A model generated the notes under the pieces. The model was not told the origin of the DNA, made no database searches, and worked only from the letters and a program-made list of their open reading frames with translations. DNA of 8,814 nucleotides from Anaerolineales bacterium (lineage in GTDB: Bacteria > Chloroflexota > Anaerolineae > Anaerolineales > Villigracilaceae), in assembly GCA_016789485.1 (NCBI GenBank), contig JAEURE010000092.1:1-8814 (forward strand). The letters run 5' to 3'. Shown here one piece after another: positions 1-5,827 of the stretch; position 1 is the stretch's first letter, and the number at the start of each line of letters is the position of its first letter. The position numbers and the translations under genes were made by a program.

Positions 1-356
1 CAAAGCGTCGATTGTTTTTTCTCCGGCCAGAGCATTCGAAGGGTCCAGAGAAAGAAAATCCCGCTCAACAACCGAAAGAGGAAAGCGCTCAAATTGTAGT
101 AAAGCGGATTGGAGCCAAACAGCGTGTAAGCCGGTATCATCACCAGCGCACGTAAAGGACGATCGATGGCGAAAATATCCCAAAATACGGATGGCCCGCG
201 TGCGCCTGCGGCATACATCAAATACCAGTCATCGTTGAAATAACCGAACTTTGGCACAAAGACCAGATAAGCAATGCCTGAAATCAATGCAAGCAGTATA
301 TATTCAAAAAAAGAATCGCTGCGAAGAATTGACCTAATCTTTTGCATTTCCATCAT
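1..356 (-). CDS. GT-C type polytopic membrane glycosyltransferase, N-terminal part (cut by left window edge)
   Basis: This reading frame is open from ATG 356-354 to the window edge, giving 118 residues of the N-terminus. Residues about 17-36 form a first membrane helix. They are followed by a loop with Asn41-Asp42-Asp43-Trp44, then Asp65-Arg66-Pro67, and two more hydrophobic stretches at about 70-80 and 90-110. An acidic pair in the first external loop followed by a (D/G)RP-L segment is typical of GT-C fold glycosyltransferases that use polyprenyl-phosphate sugars (PMT/ArnT-like); this is family knowledge, and the specific donor and acceptor are unknown. The start overlaps the TGA stop of the oxidoreductase by one base (TGATG), and a second ATG follows at once. 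No clear Shine-Dalgarno precedes it, so translation is probably coupled. The family call is moderately sure; the protein could also be an uncharacterised multi-pass protein of similar topology. Confidence 0.62.
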   Translation of the reverse strand, partial: MMEMQKIRSILRSDSFFEYILLALISGIAYLVFVPKFGYFNDDWYLMYAAGARGPSVFWDIFAIDRPLRALVMIPAYTLFGSNPLYYNLSAFLFRLLSGIFFLWTLRMLWPEKKQSTL

Positions 357-1390
357 CAATTCAAATTAATAACTTTGCCTGTGGAATTGGATTTGTGAAT
401 CGCCTCAACGAGATACTGCACCCGTACCCCATCCTCCAACGGACAAGTCGGCTCAGCCTTCCCATGCGTAACATCCACAAAATGTTTCATCTGGTCGAGG
501 AACATTACGTTACGTTCCCAACCTTCCACAAGCGGATACGTTTGCCACTCGCCGCCAGCCTTGATATCCCTGCCCGTTGAAATGGCAAGCGATTCGGCGG
601 ACGCACGATAGATTCGGGTCGCTCCATCGGAAAGATCCCACTTGATGGTGCCCTTCGTCCCGATGATCTCAAAACGATGGGCCGGCGGCTGTTGGTTGAA
701 GTCCAAATGCAGGTTGCCCAAAGCGCCGCTTTCAAAACGCAGACCGATCTCCGCAGTATCTTCTACATCCACTTCGAGGTCGCTCAGCTTGCCGGTGAAT
801 CCCCAGACAGATTTCACTTTCCCCGCCAGCCAGGGCAAATAATCCAGCGAATGACACTGCGTCAACACCACGCCCCCACCCAGGTCGGAGCGCGCGGCGT
901 AGCCCTGTCGGTAATCCTCCCAGGGATGCCACGCTGGAAGATATTCCCCAAAATGGACGTGCGCAGAAATGATACGTCCGATCTCGCCATTTGAAATCAA
1001 TTCTTTCGCACGCATCAAACCGGGATGAAAACGAAATTGAAAAGCGACAAGAACTTTTGAACCACTTTTTCTGGCGGCTGCCTCCAATTGACTCAATCCT
1101 TCGGTGGAACCGGAAATGGGTTTCTCGAGCAGGATGTGACACCCCGCCTCTGCCGCAGGGATGGCTGTTTCGAGATGCAAAGAAGTTGGGTTTGCAATGA
1201 TGACAGCGTTCGGCTTATGTTTCTTCAGCGTTTCCCGCAAATCGGTCTCAACCGGATAGCCTGCAAGCTCATCATCAGGCAGGGTTGCCTTGCGTGTACG
1301 CAGCAGAACAATATCCTTTTCGCCGAGAGCGACCAGGTTGCGCATATGGCGGCGGCCAACAGAGCCAAGACCAACAATTAAGAATTTCAT
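356..1390 (-). CDS. Gfo/Idh/MocA family NAD(P)-dependent oxidoreductase
   Basis: This is a soluble 344-residue dehydrogenase of the glucose-fructose oxidoreductase/inositol dehydrogenase/MocA family. Such enzymes usually oxidise or reduce sugars, often nucleotide sugars, in surface polysaccharide pathways. The N-terminal Rossmann fold carries the dinucleotide loop Gly7-x-Gly9-x-x-Gly12. The family signature Glu89-Lys90-Pro91 contains the usual catalytic Lys. The C-terminal domain has Gly171-Gly172-Gly173 followed by His180 and Asp183, matching the conserved G-G-x(n)-H-x-x-D substrate-site segment. The length is normal. ATG 1390 is chosen because AGGGAG lies 4 bases upstream and the protein then starts directly with the beta strand of the fold; a longer TTG-started frame to 1411 would place that ribosome site inside the gene. 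It lies 53 bases after the upstream sulfatase-fold gene and overlaps the next gene by one base. The substrate cannot be told from the sequence. Confidence 0.9.
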   Translation of the reverse strand: MKFLIVGLGSVGRRHMRNLVALGEKDIVLLRTRKATLPDDELAGYPVETDLRETLKKHKPNAVIIANPTSLHLETAIPAAEAGCHILLEKPISGSTEGLSQLEAAARKSGSKVLVAFQFRFHPGLMRAKELISNGEIGRIISAHVHFGEYLPAWHPWEDYRQGYAARSDLGGGVVLTQCHSLDYLPWLAGKVKSVWGFTGKLSDLEVDVEDTAEIGLRFESGALGNLHLDFNQQPPAHRFEIIGTKGTIKWDLSDGATRIYRASAESLAISTGRDIKAGGEWQTYPLVEGWERNVMFLDQMKHFVDVTHGKAEPTCPLEDGVRVQYLVEAIHKSNSTGKVINLN

Positions 1391-1394
1391 GAAA

Positions 1395-1400
1395 CTCCCT
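1395..1400 (-). promoter_or_regulatory. Ribosome binding site that decides the oxidoreductase start
   Basis: On the minus strand this reads AGGGAG, followed by TTTC and the ATG at 1390. The spacing is slightly short but acceptable. It supports the ATG at 1390 over the upstream in-frame TTG at 1411. Confidence 0.6.
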
Positions 1401-1417
1401 GTGATTATCAAGTTTTC

Positions 1418-1440
1418 AAAAATACTGTTCTCAAGACAGT
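1418..1440 (-). terminator. Weak hairpin with T run between sulfatase-like gene and oxidoreductase gene
   Basis: On the minus strand ACTGT (1440-1436) pairs with ACAGT (1428-1424) across a 7-base loop. One base later follows a run of five T (1422-1418). The shape resembles an intrinsic terminator, but the stem is only five pairs and AT-rich. At best it is a partial terminator or attenuator lowering expression of the two downstream genes, and it may be chance. Confidence 0.3.
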
Positions 1441-1443
1441 GTG

Positions 1444-2967
1444 TTATTTAATATAGGGCGTATCTGCCGCAAGGAGAGTCTCAAGCAATTCCTCGCGTAA
1501 TTTTTTGGCTATCTCAGGTGCTTCAGGATATAGATCACGCAGTTCTTCGCCATCTTCAGCCAAATCATACAATTCGAAAGAGTCTTGCGCTTCATACCCA
1601 GTGTAATAAATGAGTTTATAGGTGCCTTTTCTCATTGCCACTGTGGCTTTCGTGAGAGGCGCATAGGCCGGGTTACGCTTTGCTTCCACGGTAAAGGTGC
1701 TTCTTTCAAAATCCTCCACGCCGCCCAGCCCAGGGAGCAGTTTTCCTTCGGTTTGGGTCGGGATTGAATTCCCTGTTAATTGCATGAGAGTTGGGAGGAC
1801 ATCCACCGCATTTGTGGGAGCATGCACATCATGACGGATCTTCTGACCGGGGGCGGAAATCAACAAAGGGATATGAACAACCGGATCGTACAAGAGGGCT
1901 GTCGTGTGACGGGCTTCTCCACGCTCAAACATTTCACCATGGTCCGAGGTGACGATCACATAACTGTTTTCAAATACACCTTCCGCTTCCCAGGCATCAA
2001 AAAGCTTTCCAATTTCCCAGTCTAGAGAAGCAATATATTCATCATATCTCCGCCGAGTTGAAGTGAGCTTTGTCTCGGAAAAACCGTCCGAGAACCTGTG
2101 CACCGGTTTGGCGTTAGGCCACCAGCCATCGCCGACAAACTTACTGTCAAATCTTTCACTGGCCCGGTAGGGTGCATGGGGCGGGTAAAGATGCAAATAA
2201 GTAAAGAAGGGCTGAGGCAAAGCAGGTATCAATGAGGTGATGCCGCCAAACAAATCCTCCAGATTGAAGTAGATCGGGTATGTGGAATTATGCGGTAGCC
2301 CCATTGGATATCCCTTTGTGGCCAGACGAGCACTATCCCGATAATAGAGAGACCACTGCAGGGGACCCAAAACCAGAGAGGCAGGTTTGGCTTGCATTTG
2401 GAACATAAAGTCGTCGAGTGCGCGCAATGCCATATTTCTATCTTTGGGGAAATAATCATTCAGCAGAAAATTAAGTTTTCCAAACGCATCTGCCGGCAAA
2501 AAAGTATTGATATCATCCTGAAATTGCGAGACGACAAAGTTGGCCATCATACTTTGAGGAAAAGCCAGCCGATGGTAGTCTTCTCCAAAAGCACCAAAAA
2601 TATTATCCCCGATCAGATCAGCCTTAACTCCAGCGCTGTAGTTAAGTGCGCGGCTTGTCCATGGATAAGTTCCAGTCAGCAGGGAAGCCGTACCTGGGAT
2701 CGTATAATTTCCACCGGAATAATGCGAGTGATAGACCGTGGCATGATCTGCAAATCGCTCGAGGTTTGTTGTAGTTGGGCGCGGATATCCATACACAGAT
2801 AGATTTGTGGCGCTCATCGCATCCAACAAGAGAATAATGACATTCGGCTTCGAAGAATCCCCCTGGTTTAGATTTTTCTCGGCCCATGAAGTGACAGCAG
2901 GAAAAAGAACGGCTGGAGCAGCTGCTCCAACCAGTTTCAAAAAACTGCGGCGGCTAATTTTACTCAT
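1444..2967 (-). CDS. Tat-exported sulfatase-fold hydrolase/transferase with Thr at the nucleophile position (copy 2)
   Basis: This 507-residue protein of the sulfatase/alkaline phosphatase superfamily is exported folded. Its N-terminus has Ser5-Arg6-Arg7-Ser8-Phe9-Leu10-Lys11, a twin-arginine motif, then an Ala-rich hydrophobic stretch to about 28. Likely metal ligands are Asp49, Asp342 and His343; active-site His264 sits in a P-P-H-A-P-Y segment and His354 precedes T-T. The formylglycine motif C-x-P-S-R is replaced by Thr89-Ile-Pro91-Gly92-Thr93, followed by the normal A-S-L-L-T-G. Maturation to formylglycine is thus not expected, and Thr89 is the likely nucleophile, as in LtaS, EptA and NPP phosphodiesterases. 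The C-terminus (about 440-500) keeps an S1-sulfatase-like end with E-L-Y-D-L. AAAGGA lies 6 bases before the ATG. The membrane-protein gene ends 27 bases upstream. It is about 63% identical to the product of 3636-5153. The substrate is unknown; a phospho-ester or phospho-transfer role is inference. Confidence 0.88.
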   Translation of the reverse strand: MSKISRRSFLKLVGAAAPAVLFPAVTSWAEKNLNQGDSSKPNVIILLLDAMSATNLSVYGYPRPTTTNLERFADHATVYHSHYSGGNYTIPGTASLLTGTYPWTSRALNYSAGVKADLIGDNIFGAFGEDYHRLAFPQSMMANFVVSQFQDDINTFLPADAFGKLNFLLNDYFPKDRNMALRALDDFMFQMQAKPASLVLGPLQWSLYYRDSARLATKGYPMGLPHNSTYPIYFNLEDLFGGITSLIPALPQPFFTYLHLYPPHAPYRASERFDSKFVGDGWWPNAKPVHRFSDGFSETKLTSTRRRYDEYIASLDWEIGKLFDAWEAEGVFENSYVIVTSDHGEMFERGEARHTTALLYDPVVHIPLLISAPGQKIRHDVHAPTNAVDVLPTLMQLTGNSIPTQTEGKLLPGLGGVEDFERSTFTVEAKRNPAYAPLTKATVAMRKGTYKLIYYTGYEAQDSFELYDLAEDGEELRDLYPEAPEIAKKLREELLETLLAADTPYIK

Positions 2968-2994
2968 GATATTTCCTTTGGTAAATTAAAATCG

Positions 2995-3528
2995 TTAAAA
3001 AATATTTCGAACCAGGATGACCAAAAGTGAAATCAAACTGACCGGGATCGAAATGTAGAGAAATACAATCAGCCGATCCGAAAGTTCAGTCAATATCTTG
3101 TCAAGCACGCCGATCCAATCCACAAGGAAGACCGTGATAAGAATTCCTGCGAGAATGAATGGTGTCCGATAGACTAGTTCCAAAGGAAATGGATTTTGAT
3201 AATGAAGATGGTTATCAAAGTACATTAAGTAACCCAAGCTGAGAGCTGTCAATAATGCGCCCTTTGTTACAAATTTTTCGTAAAACCATCTTTTAGGGAG
3301 AATAACGCTCATAAAGATTGGCACAAGGAGCACCAGAACGCTTTCAATCAAATTGACAACCATCATATATGCAAATATGACTGCGATCTCTCCAGCAGAA
3401 GAGTAATAAAGCCAGCTTGGAAATCTCCAAAAGAAGCGGGAGAGGGACCAGGCATAAATCATCACAACAGCGACTGCATAAACCGGGGCAATTTGTTCTA
3501 ATTTGGGGAATTTTCGAACAAAGTTCAA
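2995..3528 (-). CDS. Five-helix integral membrane protein paired with sulfatase-like enzyme (copy 2)
   Basis: I do not recognise a named family. The 177-residue protein has predicted membrane helices near 13-32, 47-77, 88-104, 121-137 and 153-173. Positive residues before helix 1, between helices 2 and 3, and after helix 4 suggest an inside N-terminus and outside C-terminus. It aligns without gaps to the 177-residue product of 5178-5711, with 86 identical positions. Conserved blocks include R-F-F-W-R (31-35), V-N-L-I-E-S (58-63), N/E-P-F-P (near 113) and the C-terminal R-N-I-F. I chose TTG 3528 as start: AAAGG lies 8 bases before it, and it gives exactly the length and N-terminal alignment of the paralog. 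A GTG at 3534 is also in frame but sits 2 bases from AAAGG. The Tat-exported enzyme gene follows after 27 bases. A role as membrane anchor, or as membrane half of a split transferase, is inference. Confidence 0.8.
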   Translation of the reverse strand: MNFVRKFPKLEQIAPVYAVAVVMIYAWSLSRFFWRFPSWLYYSSAGEIAVIFAYMMVVNLIESVLVLLVPIFMSVILPKRWFYEKFVTKGALLTALSLGYLMYFDNHLHYQNPFPLELVYRTPFILAGILITVFLVDWIGVLDKILTELSDRLIVFLYISIPVSLISLLVILVRNIF

Positions 3529-3536
3529 AATCACTA

Positions 3537-3541
3537 CCTTT
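3537..3541 (-). promoter_or_regulatory. Ribosome binding site supporting a TTG start
   Basis: On the minus strand this is AAAGG, 8 bases before TTG 3528 and only 2 bases before GTG 3534. With the gapless paralog alignment it favours the TTG. Confidence 0.5.
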
Positions 3542-3555
3542 CGTATTAATTGTTG

Positions 3556-3584
3556 ATTATACCAGTCGGATTCTACGGGATATT
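3556..3584 (-). promoter_or_regulatory. Putative promoter of cassette copy 2
   Basis: The minus strand has a perfect TATAAT (3561-3556) preceded by GG. The block AATATCCC (3584-3577) lies where a -35 element would be. No TTGACA-like hexamer is present. The same two blocks, 12 instead of 13 bases apart, lie upstream of cassette copy 1. The expected transcript start is about 20 bases before the TTG start, leaving a short leader that still includes the AAAGG site. Confidence 0.45.
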
Positions 3585-3617
3585 TTAGCCATCTCAGGCG
3601 GAAAGATATAGAATCCG
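3567..3617. repeat. Perfect 9-bp inverted repeat overlapping the cassette-2 promoter
   Basis: CGGATTCTA at 3567-3575 is matched by TAGAATCCG at 3609-3617, with 33 bases between. The arm centres are 42 bases apart, about four helical turns. The left arm lies between the TATAAT and AATATCCC blocks. It could be an operator pair or an RNA stem in read-through transcripts. No T run follows, so it is not a standard terminator. Confidence 0.45.
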
Positions 3618-3635
3618 TTATACAGGCGAATTTTT

Positions 3636-5153
3636 TTACTTCTTACGATACGGCTTGTCGGCGTCCAAAAATGTCTCTAGCAATTCTTCTTTTAACTTTT
3701 TAGCAATTGCAGGCTGGGCAGGGTATAAGTCTTCCATTTCTTCAACGTCCGATTCCAGGTTATACAATTCAAACGAGTCCGTTCCTTCATACCCCGTATA
3801 GTAAATCAGCTTATGTGTGCCTTTATACATGGAGACAGTTGCAATATGAAGAGAGCCAAAAGCCGAGACTCTTTTAGCCTCCACAGAAAATGTGCTGCGT
3901 TCAAAATCTTCCAGGCCGCCCAAGCCGGGCAGGAGATCACCCTCTGCCCAGTCTGGCATAGAACCACCTGTCAATTGCGCGATGGTTGGCAACAAGTCCA
4001 CAGCATTGGTGGGAGCATACACATCCTGACGGTTTTTTTGTCCCGGGGTCGAAATCAATAAGGGGATATTTGTGACGGGAGCGTACAACAGAGGAGTTGT
4101 GTGAGCGACTTCTCCACGTTCAAACATCTCTCCATGGTCAGCTGTCACGATCACATAGCTGTTTTCAAAAACGCCTTCTTTCTCGAATACGTCAAACAGA
4201 TTCCCAATTTCCCAATCGATAGAAGCAACATATTCATCATAAAACCTGCGGGCTGATTCAAGGCGGGAATTGGATGAATGACTTGAGAATCGATGAACCG
4301 GCTTTCGAAGGGGATGAAAATTATCAATGAACTTGCGGTCAAATCTGCTGGCTGCCCGGTAGGGAGCGTGAGGCGGATACAAATGGAAATACGCAAACGT
4401 TGACTTTAAGTCCGGCACCAGAGAAGCCAAACCATCAAATAAATCCTCCAGCCGAAAATACAAGGGGTAATTCTCATTGTTAGGGACTCCCCTTGGGTAT
4501 CCGTCAGAGGAGAGGCGGGCTGCATCTCTAAAATACATTGCACTCAACAAGGGGGCAAGAAAAATAGAGGCCTGTTCATGCTCTTTGAAAACAAAATCAT
4601 CCAACGAACGCACCGCCATATTCTCATCATTTGAGAAACTCTCCCCCTTTAAGTAATCCAATGTCGCATAGGTACTGGACGGCAGGAATGTATCAATGTC
4701 ATTTGCAAATTGAGAAACGATCAAATCTGACCAAACATTTTGGGGAAATGCCAGGCGGCTATATCCAGACCCAACTGAGCGAAAAATGTTCTTATCAACC
4801 ACATCCTGCCGGACCATCCCTCGGTGATTAATTGCGCGGTGCGTCCAGGGATATGTTCCAGTTAATAAAGACGACGTGGCAGGAATGGTGAAATTAGCGC
4901 TTGCGTAATGGGAATGATAAACAATGGAGCGCTCTGCAAACCGCTCCAAGTTGGGAGTGGTCGGGCGCGGATATCCATATACCGAGAGGTTGCGGGCACT
5001 CATTGCATCAAACAGGAGGATGATCACATTTGGCTGCTCGCTGCCAGACTGCCCGAGGGTTTTATCTGCCAGGGAGACGATCTGCGGAAACAAAATTGCT
5101 GGCGCTGCGCCCCCAAGCATTTTTAAAAAACTGCGACGGTCAATTCTAGACAT
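3636..5153 (-). CDS. Tat-exported sulfatase-fold hydrolase/transferase with Thr at the nucleophile position (copy 1)
   Basis: This 505-residue paralog of the product of 1444-2967 is about 63% identical to it by hand count, with conservation along the whole length. The Tat signal has Asp5-Arg6-Arg7-Ser8-Phe9-Leu10-Lys11 and a hydrophobic stretch to about 28. Likely metal or active-site residues are Asp49, His262 (in P-P-H-A-P-Y), Asp339, His340 and His351. The nucleophile region reads Thr89-Ile-Pro91-Ala92-Thr93 before S-S-L-L-T-G, so Cys/Ser, Ser and Arg of C-x-P-S-R are all absent. Both copies share this substitution, which argues against a sequencing error or recent decay. The C-terminal region near 435-505 has the sulfatase-type E-L-Y-N-L segment. 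AAAGG lies 9 bases before the ATG, and the paired membrane-protein gene ends 24 bases upstream. The most divergent segments (about 111-130, 158-180, 185-205 and 270-300) may set a different substrate or partner specificity. The activity is not established. Confidence 0.88.
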   Translation of the reverse strand: MSRIDRRSFLKMLGGAAPAILFPQIVSLADKTLGQSGSEQPNVIILLFDAMSARNLSVYGYPRPTTPNLERFAERSIVYHSHYASANFTIPATSSLLTGTYPWTHRAINHRGMVRQDVVDKNIFRSVGSGYSRLAFPQNVWSDLIVSQFANDIDTFLPSSTYATLDYLKGESFSNDENMAVRSLDDFVFKEHEQASIFLAPLLSAMYFRDAARLSSDGYPRGVPNNENYPLYFRLEDLFDGLASLVPDLKSTFAYFHLYPPHAPYRAASRFDRKFIDNFHPLRKPVHRFSSHSSNSRLESARRFYDEYVASIDWEIGNLFDVFEKEGVFENSYVIVTADHGEMFERGEVAHTTPLLYAPVTNIPLLISTPGQKNRQDVYAPTNAVDLLPTIAQLTGGSMPDWAEGDLLPGLGGLEDFERSTFSVEAKRVSAFGSLHIATVSMYKGTHKLIYYTGYEGTDSFELYNLESDVEEMEDLYPAQPAIAKKLKEELLETFLDADKPYRKK

Positions 5154-5177
5154 GAAATTTATCCTTTTTACAGCGCA

Positions 5178-5711
5178 TCAAAAAATATTTCTAAGAAGCA
5201 CAACAACAACGGCTACCAAACTCAAGGGAATGGAAAGCAAAAGAAAAACCTGGAGTTGTTCAGCCAGCCATTCCAAAAATCGTTTTAGAAATTTTATTCG
5301 GGCGAGCAGAAAAACAAGCAGGAGAATGACAGCTAAAACAACAGGCGATAATCTAAAAAGCTCGTAAGGAAATGGTTCTTCCGTATTAATGTGACCAGCA
5401 ATATAGTATGCATATCCCAGCCCCATGGATACCAATAAAACCCCTTTTACAACAAATTGTTCAAAAAAACACCTGGACGGAAGAAACAGGCTTAATAAGA
5501 TCGGAGCGGAAATCAAAATCAGGCTTTCGATCAAATTAACCGTCAACATATAGGAAAAAACCACCCCTATCTGCCCGATGGTCGAATAGTTTGCCAAACT
5601 AGGCACTCTCCAAAAAAAGCGAATCATCGAAAATCCGTAAACGACGATCACAATGACAGAGTAAACCGGTGCCAGTTGTTTTAGAGAAGGGAAACGACTT
5701 AGAAAACGCAT
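5178..5711 (-). CDS. Five-helix integral membrane protein paired with sulfatase-like enzyme (copy 1)
   Basis: This unrecognised 177-residue membrane protein opens cassette copy 1. Helices are predicted near 13-32, 46-77, 88-104, 121-137 and 152-173. The N-terminus (R2, R6, K11), the helix 2-3 loop (R80, K89) and the helix 4-5 loop (R138, K140, K143, R144) are positive. This predicts N-in/C-out with two external loops, at about 33-46 and 105-120. It is 49% identical without gaps to the product of 2995-3528; strictly shared residues include R31-R35 (R-F-F-W-R), V58-S63 and E117-L118. ATG 5711 matches the paralog N-terminus, though no strong Shine-Dalgarno precedes it. The exported enzyme gene follows after 24 bases, so co-expression is likely. 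The fold recalls the five-helix N-terminal part of LtaS/EptA-like enzymes in number and topology only; no residue-level homology to them is claimed. Confidence 0.8.
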   Translation of the reverse strand: MRFLSRFPSLKQLAPVYSVIVIVVYGFSMIRFFWRVPSLANYSTIGQIGVVFSYMLTVNLIESLILISAPILLSLFLPSRCFFEQFVVKGVLLVSMGLGYAYYIAGHINTEEPFPYELFRLSPVVLAVILLLVFLLARIKFLKRFLEWLAEQLQVFLLLSIPLSLVAVVVVLLRNIF

Positions 5712-5739
5712 AGTACACTACACCACATCTTTCTTATAA

Positions 5740-5758
5740 ATTGCGCACAATCCGCAAT
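5740..5758. repeat. 6-bp inverted repeat in the leader of cassette copy 1
   Basis: ATTGCG (5740-5745) and CGCAAT (5753-5758) flank a 7-base loop. They lie 29-47 bases before the membrane-protein start and downstream of the predicted promoter. It could be a small leader hairpin or a regulator site. Confidence 0.3.
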
Positions 5759-5794
5759 ACCGCCAATCAAACTTAAGTCTGAAGGAAGAAAAAA

Positions 5795-5822
5795 ATTATA
5801 CCTTTTAAAATTCAGGGATATT
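5795..5822 (-). promoter_or_regulatory. Putative promoter of cassette copy 1
   Basis: The minus strand has TATAAT (5800-5795) preceded by GG, and AATATCCC (5822-5815) in the -35 region, 12 bases before the GG. The -35 region has no match to TTGACA. Recurrence of both blocks at nearly the same spacing upstream of cassette copy 2 is the main support. It would give a leader of roughly 75-80 bases before ATG 5711. Confidence 0.45.
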
Positions 5823-5827
5823 CCTTT

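Noticed and set aside
395..1381. Several plus-strand open frames opposite the oxidoreductase gene (for example 677-994 and 1088-1381)
   Set aside because: They lie antisense to a clear dehydrogenase gene, overlap each other, and their translations show no domain, signal or sensible composition.
1391..1411. TTG start at 1411 for the oxidoreductase
   Set aside because: It would place the AGGGAG ribosome site inside the gene and add residues before the Rossmann strand; ATG 1390 fits better.
3535..3635. Intrinsic terminator after the first sulfatase-like gene
   Set aside because: The 9-bp inverted repeat in this gap has a 33-base interior and is not followed by a T run on the transcribed strand.
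1444..5153. Annotation of both enzymes as classical formylglycine sulfatases
   Set aside because: Cys/Ser, Ser and Arg of the C-x-P-S-R maturation motif are all replaced in both copies, with Thr at the nucleophile position.
1391..5827. A mobile element as the cause of the cassette duplication
   Set aside because: No transposase, terminal inverted repeats or target-site duplications were seen around either copy, and the copies are too diverged for a recent event.
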